Part shown: piece by piece, positions 26,157 through 35,074 of the stretch
Position numbering within the stretch: the first letter of the stretch is position 1
How the letters are laid out: each line of letters starts with the position of its first letter
From: Marisediminitalea lipolytica
GTDB lineage: Bacteria > Pseudomonadota > Gammaproteobacteria > Enterobacterales > Alteromonadaceae
Reading direction: 5' to 3'
DNA: 64,000 bases
Assembly: GCF_001758465.1 (NCBI RefSeq)
Contig: NZ_MJIC01000009.1
Location: 62,001 to 126,000 of the forward strand
Translations under genes and position numbers: made by a program
The notes under the pieces: model-generated
Told to the model about the DNA's origin: nothing
The model's database searches: none
The model's input: the letters and a program-made list of their open reading frames with translations, nothing else

Positions 26157-27302
26157 ATGCGATTAAATCAGTGTTTTAACTTCCACGATTTCAGAAAACT
26201 GGCGCAAAAACGCCTGCCAGGGCCTATTTTTAACTACATTGATGGTGGTGCGGATGATGAAGCCACGCTGCGGAGAAACAGCGCGGCCTTTGCCGATTGC
26301 GACCTTATCCCACGGGTTTTAACCGGGGTACAGGACATTGACCTCAGCGTAGAGGTGATGGGCCAAAAACTGAAGCTACCGGTGTATCTGTCACCCACTG
26401 CGCTTCAGCGCTTGTTTCATCATCAGGGAGAACGGGCAGTCGCCGCCGCGGCAGAAAAATACGGCACTATGTTTGGTGTTTCTTCGCTGGGCACAGTGAG
26501 CATGGAAGAAATCGCACGGCAGTTCGACACCCCCCAGGTCTATCAGTTTTATTTTCATAAAGACCGGGGCTTAAACCGCGCCATGATGGAGCGGGCCAAG
26601 GAGTCGGGTATTCAGGTGATGATGCTCACGGTGGATTCGATTACCGGCGGTAACCGCGAGCGTGATTTGCGCACCGGCTTTTCTATCCCCTTTAAACTCA
26701 ACCTGGCCGGCCTGTGGCAATTTGCCACCCGCCCCGCCTGGGGGATTAACTATCTCACTCACGAAAAATTTTCCCTGCCTCAGCTCGATGCCCATATCGA
26801 CATGGGCGGTGGCAGCAGCTCCATAGGCGATTATTTTACCAACATGCTCGACCCTTCGATGAACTGGAAAGATGTGGAAGACATGGTTAAATTCTGGGAC
26901 GGCCAGTTTTGCCTTAAAGGCATTATGAGCACCGACGATGCCCGCCGGGCGGTGGATATTGGTTGTACTGGCATTGTCATCTCTAATCACGGTGGCCGGC
27001 AGTTGGATGGCTCACGGAGTTCCTTTGATCATCTGGCCGAAATTGTGGATGCCGTGGGTGACAAAATAGACGTGATTTTCGACAGTGGCATTCAGCGCGG
27101 CACTCATGTCCTTAAAGCACTGGCGCTGGGCGCAAAGGCCGTTGGCTTGGGCCGCTATTATCTGTATGCGCTGGCCGCGGCAGGACAGCCCGGAGTGGAG
27201 CGGGCTATGCAACTAATGGTGGCCGAACTTGAACGCGATATGCGGCTGATGGGCTGTAGTAAGGTCAGCGAACTTAATCGAAACCACGTGCGTTTTAGAT
27301 AA
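26157..27302 (+). CDS. FMN-dependent L-2-hydroxyacid dehydrogenase (LldD/mandelate dehydrogenase type)
   Basis: A 381-residue TIM-barrel flavoenzyme that oxidises an L-2-hydroxy acid to the 2-oxo acid and passes electrons to the respiratory chain or oxygen. N-terminal DFRKLAQKRLPGPIFNYIDGGADDEAT is classic. Active-site elements are LSPTALQRLFH, YQFYFHKDR (Tyr), LTVDS, KGIMSTDDA (Lys) and VISNHGGRQLDGSRS with the catalytic His; FDSGIQRGTHVLKALALGAKAVGLGR is the FMN phosphate site. Lactate is the default substrate; mandelate would fit the aromatic neighbourhood. It follows the lig terminator with its own promoter region. Confidence 0.88.
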   Translation: MRLNQCFNFHDFRKLAQKRLPGPIFNYIDGGADDEATLRRNSAAFADCDLIPRVLTGVQDIDLSVEVMGQKLKLPVYLSPTALQRLFHHQGERAVAAAAEKYGTMFGVSSLGTVSMEEIARQFDTPQVYQFYFHKDRGLNRAMMERAKESGIQVMMLTVDSITGGNRERDLRTGFSIPFKLNLAGLWQFATRPAWGINYLTHEKFSLPQLDAHIDMGGGSSSIGDYFTNMLDPSMNWKDVEDMVKFWDGQFCLKGIMSTDDARRAVDIGCTGIVISNHGGRQLDGSRSSFDHLAEIVDAVGDKIDVIFDSGIQRGTHVLKALALGAKAVGLGRYYLYALAAAGQPGVERAMQLMVAELERDMRLMGCSKVSELNRNHVRFR

Positions 27303-27405
27303 TCTGTTACAAAATAGTGGTCGGTCAGTAGCCTGATGCCATTCTTGAGCACCCTGAAAAATGCTATGTTGGGGCCTTTATCCGTTAAGGCTTGAAGAAA
27401 CTCAA

Positions 27406-28053
27406 ATGGACTCCCGGTTTCGCCTGGGTGGCATTGCTGCCCTGGTTTGTGCAATGTGTTTCGTCATTGGTTTTACCATGATACTGTTTGTGATGCCGGA
27501 CATCCATGTTAACGGCGATGAACGCTTGCAGGCGATCCTGGCCCAGCCCCGGCTGATTCAAAGCTGGTACCTGATTATTTTTGTGCTGTTTGGCATAGCC
27601 CTGTTACTGCTTAACCGCAGTTTATATTTACCGCCGGCCGAAGCATCCGGTCAGTTACAGCTGATTGGCGCACTTATCGGGTATGTGTGGGCTGCCTACG
27701 TATTTGCTATTGGTTTTATTTCTGTGCTCACCATCGAATATCTGCTGCACCAGTCTGCAACGCAAATAGAGCAGGCGTGGCCGGCAATTTTTGCCATTCA
27801 GACGGGCCTTGGCGATGGCGTGGAATGGATTGGCGGGATTTGGATGGTAATGATTAATCTGAGTTTGTATTACCACCGCGTAGTGTCCCGGCAGCTTAGC
27901 GTGTATGGCGGCATTGTTGGTATTACCGGGCTGTTTACCTTGTACCCTCCCTTTGCGGCGGTGGGCGGCGTGTTTGGTGTGCTGCAAATCCTGTGGTTTT
28001 GCTGGCTGGGCAGTTTGTTACTGCGCCAAAAAGTACGCTTACTGCCAACCTAG
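27406..28053 (+). CDS. Six-helix membrane protein, possibly DUF4386-type
   Basis: A 215-residue membrane protein with about six hydrophobic segments, such as GGIAALVCAMCFVIGFTMIL, WYLIIFVLFGIALLLLNRS and FGVLQILWFCWLGSLLL. It contains the pair GDGVEWIGGIWMVMIN, resembling DUF4386 proteins, whose function is unknown. ATG at 27406 is preferred since an upstream start would add a polar stretch with no ribosome site. Its last 15 bases overlap the 3' end of the histidine kinase gene on the other strand. Confidence 0.65.
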   Translation: MDSRFRLGGIAALVCAMCFVIGFTMILFVMPDIHVNGDERLQAILAQPRLIQSWYLIIFVLFGIALLLLNRSLYLPPAEASGQLQLIGALIGYVWAAYVFAIGFISVLTIEYLLHQSATQIEQAWPAIFAIQTGLGDGVEWIGGIWMVMINLSLYYHRVVSRQLSVYGGIVGITGLFTLYPPFAAVGGVFGVLQILWFCWLGSLLLRQKVRLLPT

Positions 28054-29235
28054 ACACACCCGGTAGTGAGTGTCCGTTTGCTGGATATCAATCTGCCATC
28101 CCATCACACTGGCAATGCGTTGCACCAGGTACTGACCATGGCCGAGGCCCTGATAGTACGGGCGCGATGGAGTGTCTGTCAGTGGATTTTCAAATACCAG
28201 TTTATCTTCATGCAGATAAATATGAATGCCCGCGCCGCCGCCATGATAAAAGCCATTATTAATCAGGTTCTGGCACAGTAGCGTGATCAGGTAGGCATTG
28301 CCCGGCATGGTAAAGTTATCGGGTAAATCAATCTCTGCGGCAAACGCTTGCGTGGGATAAAGCTGATACAGCGCCAGCAACTGCTTTTCAAGAATGGGCA
28401 TTATTTTAACCGGTGTAAACTGCAGGTTTTCTTTTCTAGCCAGGGCCAGCAATACTTCAACCGTTTGCTGTAACGTGTTGGTTGCCTGCTCAATTAACTG
28501 GCGTTCTGACGGATCAGGTATGACATCAGGATTCAGGGTCAGGGTGTTTTTTAGCAGTGTAATGGGGGTGCGAAGCTCATGGCTGACATCATGGGTAAAG
28601 TCGCGCTCGCGCTGCCATGCTTCCTGCAACTCAGAATAAGTATTCTTATACGCACTGGCGAGCTCGCCAATTTCATCCTGACGGTTGTCGCCGCTGATAT
28701 TACAAGGTGTATCGGGCGATTGCTCGCGAATGGCCAGCGCCAGTTGCTGTATTGGCTTGGCCAGCCGGGACGCCAGAAACCAGGTACTTAATATGGCCAG
28801 AATAATCGCCGCTACCGACACACTGAGCAAAAACACGCTGTAGATTGTGGCAAAGTCACTCAGTGGCAGCAGCTCATTGGCACTGACAATCACGCCCTGT
28901 GCTGGCATGTCTGTCAGGGCAAAGGGTTGGTAGTAGGTGTTTTCCTGGCCTGCGACATTAAATACATCATTACTATAGGTGCTGGGAGTCAGTTTGGCTG
29001 GTAAGTCGCTGTTCGCCCCAACCAGTTGATAAGCCGGTGAGGTGACTTGCAGGCTGTGCTCCTGCAACCAGCTTTGTTGCAGATGGTCGATTTCCATGGC
29101 CAGCAAATGTGAGGCAACAATATCCTGAGTTACCTCGATAAACAGCATACTCAGGCGGGTGTAAAACAAGCTGATAATTAACACCAGAGTACCAAACGCA
29201 ATAAATAGCTGCGCCTGTATCCCCCTAAACATCAT
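28039..29235 (-). CDS. Sensor histidine kinase with degenerate ATP-binding motifs
   Basis: A 398-residue inner-membrane kinase. Membrane segments lie near residues 8-27 and 132-155, framing a periplasmic sensor of about 105 residues; a HAMP linker follows (SRLAKPIQQLALAIREQ). The dimerisation domain has HDVSHELRTPITLL with phospho-acceptor His219. The catalytic domain shows a recognisable N-box (CQNLINNGFYHGGG) and a late GLGHGQYLVQRI, but the usual DxGxG is replaced by VFENPL. The start overlaps the response regulator by 11 bases. The signal is unknown; no target gene is obvious nearby. Confidence 0.85.
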   Translation of the reverse strand: MMFRGIQAQLFIAFGTLVLIISLFYTRLSMLFIEVTQDIVASHLLAMEIDHLQQSWLQEHSLQVTSPAYQLVGANSDLPAKLTPSTYSNDVFNVAGQENTYYQPFALTDMPAQGVIVSANELLPLSDFATIYSVFLLSVSVAAIILAILSTWFLASRLAKPIQQLALAIREQSPDTPCNISGDNRQDEIGELASAYKNTYSELQEAWQRERDFTHDVSHELRTPITLLKNTLTLNPDVIPDPSERQLIEQATNTLQQTVEVLLALARKENLQFTPVKIMPILEKQLLALYQLYPTQAFAAEIDLPDNFTMPGNAYLITLLCQNLINNGFYHGGGAGIHIYLHEDKLVFENPLTDTPSRPYYQGLGHGQYLVQRIASVMGWQIDIQQTDTHYRVCLGWQ

Positions 29236-29920
29236 TATCCAGTCCTTTTAACTGATAGCCGACATTGCTTATGGTATGCAGCAAAGGTTGTCCGCTGGCC
29301 TTTTCCAGGGTTTTGCGCAGGGTATACATGTGCGATTTCAGCGCGTTACTTTCGGGTGGTTCATCGGCCCAGATGTGACTGATTAAATCAGAACGACTCA
29401 CCGGGTAAGGGTAATCACTCAACAGTTTATGCAGAATTTTAAACCCAATGCCGGTGACGGCCAGTGGTGTATCCTGCCAGCTCACGGTCATGGCCCGGGT
29501 ATCCATACTTAAACCTCCTTCGCTAACCGAGGTGTCGGTATGCAGCTGGGGACGACGCGCAAGGGCTTCGCAGCGCAGTGCGAGTTCGCGCAGATCAAAT
29601 GGTTTGGTGAGGTAATCGTCGGCGCCCTGGCCGAACCCTTTGGCTTTGTCGGTAAAAGCATCTCTGGCCGTTAGCATTAATACCGGCAATACCCTGAGGG
29701 TTTGCGATTTTACCTGCTTACACACTTCCAGTCCGTCGATGTCAGGTAAATTAAGGTCGAGGATCATCACATCAAACTGCCCGTTTAATGCCTGTTGCAC
29801 ACCTTGTTTTCCGGTGGCGGCAAAATCGACCTGCCAGCCATGGCCTTCAAGAAAATTAACCACTTGTTTAGCGATAGCGAGATTGTCTTCGACTAATAAA
29901 ACAGAAATAGATTTTGCCAC
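29225..29920 (-). CDS. OmpR-family response regulator
   Basis: A 231-residue regulator paired with the downstream kinase. The receiver domain has VLLVEDN, the phospho-acceptor Asp55 in VMILDLNLPDIDG, the Thr in LMLTARDA and Lys in DDYLTKPF. The winged-helix domain spans about 135-225, with LTVTGIGFKILHKLL-like text, SRSDLISHIW and HMYTLRKTLEKASG, ending in TISNVGYQLKG. It is the first gene of the two-gene operon. The 171-bp gap upstream separates it from the divergent recombinase gene. Confidence 0.9.
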   Translation of the reverse strand: MAKSISVLLVEDNLAIAKQVVNFLEGHGWQVDFAATGKQGVQQALNGQFDVMILDLNLPDIDGLEVCKQVKSQTLRVLPVLMLTARDAFTDKAKGFGQGADDYLTKPFDLRELALRCEALARRPQLHTDTSVSEGGLSMDTRAMTVSWQDTPLAVTGIGFKILHKLLSDYPYPVSRSDLISHIWADEPPESNALKSHMYTLRKTLEKASGQPLLHTISNVGYQLKGLDNDV

Positions 29921-30091
29921 TGATCAGCGTCCTGTTGATTGCAAGCCCTAGTATGTTTTGCTTAAGGTACGCTGGCAACGGTCAAAAGGGGGTGAAAGCA
30001 TAAGAATTTTACGATCCTGTCTTTTATTGCTTGTATTCAATATTGTTTTTACTATCATTTTGTTCATAGTTTATTCCTATGCAAACAGCGC

Positions 30092-30646
30092 GTGACCACC
30101 TACTTATACGTTGGCAGTAGTACTGAAAAACAGGACGTTGACGACCAGGCGCAAGCTTTAATCAACAAATACCCTTACGACATTGTTGTTCGTGAGCCTA
30201 ATGTCGATCCTGGTCAAAAACCCAAGCTAAACCGGCTGCTGAAACGACTCCGCCGGGGTGATCGGCTGATTATTCATGATGTCTCGCGTCTGGGACGGAG
30301 TATCCGGGCGGTTGCCGCTGTCAGCGCCGAACTGGAACGTCAGGGCGTTATGCTTATCGTTGATAACCTGGAAACAGTGGGCAGTCCGGCCATCAATATC
30401 TTTGCCCTTATTGCTGGTGCAGCACGCATGGATAAGGATTTGTTAATCGATCGTCAGGCTATAGGCATTGCCAAAGCCAGGGCCAAAGGTAAGTACAAGG
30501 GCCGGAAGGCGCTGCCAGCGACGATTATTACTAAAGCCAACAAACTCCTGGCCAAAGGTATGAAGAAAAAAGACGTGGCCAAAGCGCTCAATATTGGCGA
30601 ATCTACCCTCTATAAATACCTTGCTGCGCAGCGTTCCGAAGGTTAG
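30092..30646 (+). CDS. Small serine recombinase, resolvase/invertase type
   Basis: A 184-residue protein of the resolvase-invertase family. The N-terminal catalytic domain has YVGSSTEKQ with Ser10 as nucleophile, RGDRLIIHDVSRLGRSIRAV with two catalytic Arg, and IDRQAIGIAKARAKGKYKGRK at the domain junction. A short C-terminal helix-turn-helix follows (MKKKDVAKALNIGESTLYKY). Translation appears to start at GTG 30092 with no clear ribosome site, so the start is uncertain. No transposon ends, inverted recombination sites or partner genes are apparent around it. It could be an orphan invertase, a plasmid-type resolvase remnant or a domesticated regulator. Confidence 0.82.
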   Translation: MTTYLYVGSSTEKQDVDDQAQALINKYPYDIVVREPNVDPGQKPKLNRLLKRLRRGDRLIIHDVSRLGRSIRAVAAVSAELERQGVMLIVDNLETVGSPAINIFALIAGAARMDKDLLIDRQAIGIAKARAKGKYKGRKALPATIITKANKLLAKGMKKKDVAKALNIGESTLYKYLAAQRSEG

Positions 30647-30766
30647 TTCGGCTCTACCGGTGTGCCCGACTGTTAGATAATTGTTAATTGCATTTGTGGG
30701 CAGATAAAAACCCCTTCTATACTGAACAGAATGCTTTGCAATGCTGTGGCTGTTCAGGGGGATAAA

Positions 30767-31213
30767 ATGCATAAGGCAATTATTTTGCGGGATACCGTGC
30801 CAACAGAATCTATCGATATATTGGGCGGCGTGATAAATGTTATGAGTGATGCCGGTCAAGGTGACGAGCAATCGGTAACCGTGCAGGAGAGCGAAAAAAG
30901 CGGCTTCGGTCCGCCGCCTCATAGCCATCCCTGGTCAGAAACCTTTTATGTGATTAGTGGGTCGGTTGATTTTATGCTGAATGAAAACGGCTACCACTTT
31001 GAGGCCGGCGCCATGGTCTATATTCCCGAGCATCAGGTGCATGCCTTTCAGTCTGGCGTCAATGGCGTCAAGATGATTGAGTTTACCGGGCCTGGCAGTC
31101 AGGCGCTGGATCTGTTCCGCTCCCTGAGTACGTTCTTAAAAAACTCCAGTCCGGAAGAATTGGATAGAGTGCATCAAATCTTCTCGCAGCACGGTGCGAC
31201 ATTGTGTATTTGA
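30767..31213 (+). CDS. Single-domain cupin protein
   Basis: A 148-residue cupin. The first metal-binding motif is PPPHSHPWSETFYVISGSVD, with two His and one Glu, and the second is YIPEHQVHAFQSG with a His. ATG at 30767 has AGGGGG upstream and gives a normal N-terminus; a frame opening 12 codons earlier has no site. Such proteins may be dioxygenases, isomerases or sensors; nothing here selects one. It is transcribed alone on the plus strand and ends at a terminator shared with gabT. Confidence 0.75.
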   Translation: MHKAIILRDTVPTESIDILGGVINVMSDAGQGDEQSVTVQESEKSGFGPPPHSHPWSETFYVISGSVDFMLNENGYHFEAGAMVYIPEHQVHAFQSGVNGVKMIEFTGPGSQALDLFRSLSTFLKNSSPEELDRVHQIFSQHGATLCI

Positions 31214-31242
31214 TAGTAGTGGTCTGTGGGAAATCATGGTAA

Positions 31243-31276
31243 AAAAGCAATCGCCACTCAGACGGGCGATTGCTTT
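31243..31276. terminator. Bidirectional intrinsic terminator
   Basis: Perfect stem AAAAGCAATCGCC / GGCGATTGCTTTT with an eight-base loop, between the convergent cupin and gabT genes; the A/T ends provide a U-tract for both transcripts. Confidence 0.9.
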
Positions 31277-31289
31277 TAACGTGACAGGG

Positions 31290-32576
31290 TTATTTGGTTG
31301 CGACTTTTTTAAATAACGCAACAAAGGTGTTTAAGCCTTCAGCCAGTGTCGCATCATCAATAGTCAGTGGTGGCAGGAATCGAATAACGTTACCGTAGAA
31401 ACCACAGGCCAGCAGCACCAGGCCATGACTCATGGCTTCACCGATAATCGCTTTGGTCAGATCAACGTTAGGCTGATCGGCATCGCCATCCACTACCAGT
31501 TCCAGCGCCATCATGGCACCTTTACCGCGAATATCGCCAATTAGCTGAGGGAATTCGGCTTCCAGCTGACCCAGTGTTTCGCGGAACTGACTCTCAATGA
31601 ACTGGGCTCGGGAAATCAGCTTTTCTTCTTCGATGACATCAAGTACCGCCAGGGCCGCTGCAGTTGCCAGCGGAGAGCCGCCATAGGTACCGCCTAAACC
31701 GCCCACCGGCGAGGCATCCATGATGTGTTGCTTACCCACTACCGCTGACAGTGGCACACCACCGGCAATCCCTTTGGCCATGGTCATTAAATCAGGTTCA
31801 ATGCCCGCATATTCGGTACAGAACATTTTGCCGGTACGCGCAAAGCCGGATTGGATCTCGTCACAAATCAGCACGATACCGTGCTCGTCGCACAGCTCAC
31901 GCAGGGCTTGTAAAAACGCCGGGCTGGCTTCGTAAAAACCACCTTCACCCTGGATAGGCTCGATGATCAGCGCGGCCACATCGGCTGGAGCAATGTCAAC
32001 TTTAAACAGGTTTTTAATCGCTTTGAGTGAATCTTTCTCGGTGACGCCATGCATTGGGATCGGGAAAGGCACATGAAAAATTTCGCCCGGGAAGGGGCCG
32101 AATTTGTCTTTGTATGGCGTAATTTTGCCAGTTAAACCCATGGTCAGGTTGGTACGACCATGAAAACCACCGTTAAAGGCAATTACACCGCGGCGGCCAG
32201 TATAAGCGCGGGCAATTTTTACGGCGTTTTCTACCGCTTCGGCACCGGTACTGATAAAGACGGTCTTTTTAGGCGTATCACCCGGGGCGATAGCGTTTAG
32301 CTTTTCTGCCAGTACCACGGCTGATTCGTAGGGGTTAACCATAACGCAGGTATGGCTGAATTTCGCCATTTGCTCACTAACGGCCTTTACCAGTTTAGGA
32401 TGGGCATGACCGGTGTTACACACCGCAATACCAGCGCCAAAATCGATATAGCGATTGCCGTCGACATCCCATAATTCTGAATTTTTAGCGTGTTCTATGT
32501 AGGCCGGGTAGAGTGTACCCTGGCCGCTGGCGATAGCAGCGTTTTTTCTGGCCTGTAGTTGTTCGTTGTTTGACAT
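31290..32576 (-). CDS. gabT: 4-aminobutyrate aminotransferase
   Basis: A PLP class III aminotransferase of 428 residues that moves the amino group of GABA to 2-oxoglutarate, giving succinate semialdehyde for GabD. Signatures are DFGAGIAVCNTGHAHPKLV, FISTGAEAVENAVKIAR, FNGGFHGRTNLTMGLTGK, EPIQGEGGFYEASPAFL, LICDEIQSGFARTGK and TMAKGIAGGVPLSAV with the PLP Lys. It lies one base after gabD, so the two form an operon. 5-aminovalerate and related omega-amino acids are possible substrates. Here it may finish a guanidino-compound pathway coded downstream (see findings). Confidence 0.93.
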   Translation of the reverse strand: MSNNEQLQARKNAAIASGQGTLYPAYIEHAKNSELWDVDGNRYIDFGAGIAVCNTGHAHPKLVKAVSEQMAKFSHTCVMVNPYESAVVLAEKLNAIAPGDTPKKTVFISTGAEAVENAVKIARAYTGRRGVIAFNGGFHGRTNLTMGLTGKITPYKDKFGPFPGEIFHVPFPIPMHGVTEKDSLKAIKNLFKVDIAPADVAALIIEPIQGEGGFYEASPAFLQALRELCDEHGIVLICDEIQSGFARTGKMFCTEYAGIEPDLMTMAKGIAGGVPLSAVVGKQHIMDASPVGGLGGTYGGSPLATAAALAVLDVIEEEKLISRAQFIESQFRETLGQLEAEFPQLIGDIRGKGAMMALELVVDGDADQPNVDLTKAIIGEAMSHGLVLLACGFYGNVIRFLPPLTIDDATLAEGLNTFVALFKKVATK

Positions 32577-32577
32577 A

Positions 32578-34020
32578 TTAAATACCTCCTAAGCACCGGT
32601 ATTGGATGAACGAATAATCATCCAGACCATATTTTGAACCTTCCCGGCCGTAGCCAGACTCTTTAACACCGCCAAATGGCGCTGCCGGATTAGAAATAGC
32701 CCCTTCGTTGATACCAACCATGCCAAATTGCAATGCATCGGCAACGCGGTGAATACGGCTGATGTTTTGTGAATAAAAATAGCTTGCCAGGCCATATTCT
32801 GTGGCGTTGGCCAGCGCGATAGCTTCAGCATCGTCTTTAAATGTCAGCACCGTGACCACCGGACCGAAAATCTCTTCACTGACGATATCCATCTCCGGCG
32901 TGACATTAGTCAGTACTGTCGGTGGATAAAAACTAGCACCGTCCCATTCACCACCGGTGTTTAGCACAGCGCCTTGTGCAGTTGCTGCACAAACCAGTTG
33001 GTGGACATTTTTGGCAGCACCTTCATTAATTAATGGGCCAATGGTGGTGCCCTCATCCATACCGTTACCCACTTTAAGGTCGGCCACTTTAGCCAGCAGC
33101 TTTTCGACAAACTCTGCCTGCACGTCTTCGTGAATGATAAAGCGGTTGGCACATACACAGGTTTGTCCGGCGTTACGGAATTTAGATACCATTGCACCGG
33201 CAACGGCGGCATCGATATCGGCGTCATCAAACACGATAAACGGCGCATTACCGCCCAGTTCCATACTTACGCGTTTCATGGTGCTGGTACAGTCTGCCGT
33301 TAGTACTTTTCCGACTTGGGTAGAACCAGTAAAAGAAAACTTAGCAACATCAGGCGATTGGGTTAAAACGCCGCCCAGTTCACGGGAACTGGTGCCTACT
33401 ACTACGTTAATCACACCGTCAGGAATACCGGCTTCTTTTGCCAGGGCGGCCAGCGCTAATGCTGACAACGGCGTTTCACTCGCTGGTTTCACCACAAAAG
33501 TACACCCGGCAGCCAGGGCGGCGGCGGCTTTACGCGTGATCATGGCATTAGGGAAGTTCCACGGCGTAATCGCACCCACTACGCCCACAGGCTGGCGAGT
33601 AACATAGATGCGCTGCGCAGCACTGTTGGCTGGTAACACATCGCCGTCAATACGACGAGCTTCTTCGGCAAACCATTCGATGTAGCCGGCACCGTAGGCA
33701 ATTTCGCCTTTGGCTTCGGCCAGAGGTTTACCTTGTTCCAGGGTAAGTAATTCGGCCAGCTCATCGCTGCGTTCAGTCATCAGGGTAAACCATTTGCGAA
33801 GCAACTGCCCGCGGGTAACCGCTGGGGTCGCTGACCAACCGGCAAACGCCTGCTTCGCAGCGTCTATAGCTTGTTGCATTTCAGTTGCACCGGCACTGGC
33901 TACTTCAGCAAGTGTTTCTCCGGTCGCTTTGTTAATAACCGCAAAACGGTCATCGCCTGACAGCCACTGGCCATTAATAAATGAGCCAGGCTGAAACAAT
34001 GCTGCTACGTTCTCTTTCAT
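32578..34020 (-). CDS. gabD: Succinate-semialdehyde dehydrogenase
   Basis: NAD(P)-dependent aldehyde dehydrogenase, 480 residues, taking succinate semialdehyde to succinate. It has ITPWNFPNAMITRKAAAALA, FTGSTQVGKVLTADC, SMELGGNAPFIVFDDADID with the catalytic Glu, and FRNAGQTCVCANRF with the catalytic Cys; PFGGVKESGYGREG is near the C-terminus. These match the GabD branch, including the CVCANR segment. It is first in the operon, divergent from a LysR gene that probably controls it. Confidence 0.93.
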   Translation of the reverse strand: MKENVAALFQPGSFINGQWLSGDDRFAVINKATGETLAEVASAGATEMQQAIDAAKQAFAGWSATPAVTRGQLLRKWFTLMTERSDELAELLTLEQGKPLAEAKGEIAYGAGYIEWFAEEARRIDGDVLPANSAAQRIYVTRQPVGVVGAITPWNFPNAMITRKAAAALAAGCTFVVKPASETPLSALALAALAKEAGIPDGVINVVVGTSSRELGGVLTQSPDVAKFSFTGSTQVGKVLTADCTSTMKRVSMELGGNAPFIVFDDADIDAAVAGAMVSKFRNAGQTCVCANRFIIHEDVQAEFVEKLLAKVADLKVGNGMDEGTTIGPLINEGAAKNVHQLVCAATAQGAVLNTGGEWDGASFYPPTVLTNVTPEMDIVSEEIFGPVVTVLTFKDDAEAIALANATEYGLASYFYSQNISRIHRVADALQFGMVGINEGAISNPAAPFGGVKESGYGREGSKYGLDDYSFIQYRCLGGI

Positions 34021-34117
34021 AATTTCACCTGATTAACTATCTTTCAGCTATTGAATCAGGGCTTTTAACTATGTTAAATACCAAACATTAAACCTAAAGT
34101 TTGATTATATAAAACTT
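34021..34117. promoter_or_regulatory. Divergent promoter, gabD / LysR
   Basis: A 97-bp AT-rich gap. It holds a CCTGATT / AATCAGG dyad (arms at 34028-34034 and 34054-34060), and an AAACCTAAAGTTT imperfect palindrome near 34090-34102 close to the LysR start. Either could be the LysR operator. Confidence 0.4.
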
Positions 34118-35068
34118 ATGAAAATCGCTGGACGTATAATTACCGAGTACGATATTAAGTTGTTGAATGTGTTCAAATCTGTGGTGGAGAACGGCGGCTT
34201 CGCTGCAGCCGAGAATGAGCTGGGCCTGACACGTTCGACCATTAGTATTCACATGAATAACCTCGAAACCCGGCTTCGACTGACCCTTTGTCAGCGTGGA
34301 CGGGGCGGTTTTGTGCTAACTCCTGATGGTCGTCAGGTGTATCAGGCATCGCTTACCTTGTTTGATGCGTTGAGTGATTTTTCTAATTCGGTGTCGCAGT
34401 TGAGTCAGCAGGTTAGCGGCAGCCTGGTCATTCTGCATTCAGACATACTCGACCAAACCCGTAGCCAGTTGCTGGCGAGTGTGGTGGCATTAATTAACGA
34501 AAAAGCCCCGGAATTGCGCATTTCGGTAGATGGCGATCGAATAGAAAATATCGAACGGGCGTTAATAAAAGATAAGGCCCATGTGGGGTTGTTTCCTGAT
34601 TATCGGCGTATGGCCGGACTGCGCTATAAACCGGCTTTTGATGAACAAATTTTTTTGTGTTGCAGCGAACAACATCCGCTCTTTGACACTAACGAGCAGG
34701 ACATTAACGATCTGACCCTGCAGCAGTTTCCGGCTGTAGTGCCCGGGGTGGAAATTAGCCAGGCTGGTCGGGCGCAGGTAAAAAAGCTCAATCCTGGGGC
34801 TACTGCCTATCAGTTTGATTCGCGTAAAGCGTTAATTGCTTCCGGTAAATTTATTGGCTATCTGCCGCAAAGCTATTTTGAGGAAGAACTCAATGCCGGC
34901 ACCTTTCGCGTGTTATCGGCAAAGCGCTATTTTTATAACTTTTCTCAGTCTGTGGTACACAAGGAAGTGCCAGCTGAACCGAAAAAAGTGACGCTGTTTG
35001 CGGAGCTGCTGGATAAGTGTGCCAGGGCTTACCCTGAGATCCGAGACAGCGCAGCCGACTCAGATTAA
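34118..35068 (+). CDS. LysR-family regulator, probably of gabDT
   Basis: A 316-residue LysR protein. The DNA-binding domain reads GGFAAAENELGLTRSTISIH then LRLTLCQRGRGGFVLTPDG. The effector domain begins about residue 95 at VSGSLVILHSDI and contains IENIERALIKDKAHVGLFPDYRR. It is divergent from gabD with under 100 bp between them, the standard arrangement for a LysR activator of a neighbouring operon. A GABA-type effector is an inference. Its 3' end is seven bases from that of the LuxR gene on the other strand. Confidence 0.85.
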   Translation: MKIAGRIITEYDIKLLNVFKSVVENGGFAAAENELGLTRSTISIHMNNLETRLRLTLCQRGRGGFVLTPDGRQVYQASLTLFDALSDFSNSVSQLSQQVSGSLVILHSDILDQTRSQLLASVVALINEKAPELRISVDGDRIENIERALIKDKAHVGLFPDYRRMAGLRYKPAFDEQIFLCCSEQHPLFDTNEQDINDLTLQQFPAVVPGVEISQAGRAQVKKLNPGATAYQFDSRKALIASGKFIGYLPQSYFEEELNAGTFRVLSAKRYFYNFSQSVVHKEVPAEPKKVTLFAELLDKCARAYPEIRDSAADSD

Positions 35069-35074
35069 TGGCTC

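Noticed and set aside
29921..30760. Mobile element around the serine recombinase
   Set aside because: No terminal inverted repeats, target duplications, transposase or invertible segment could be found.
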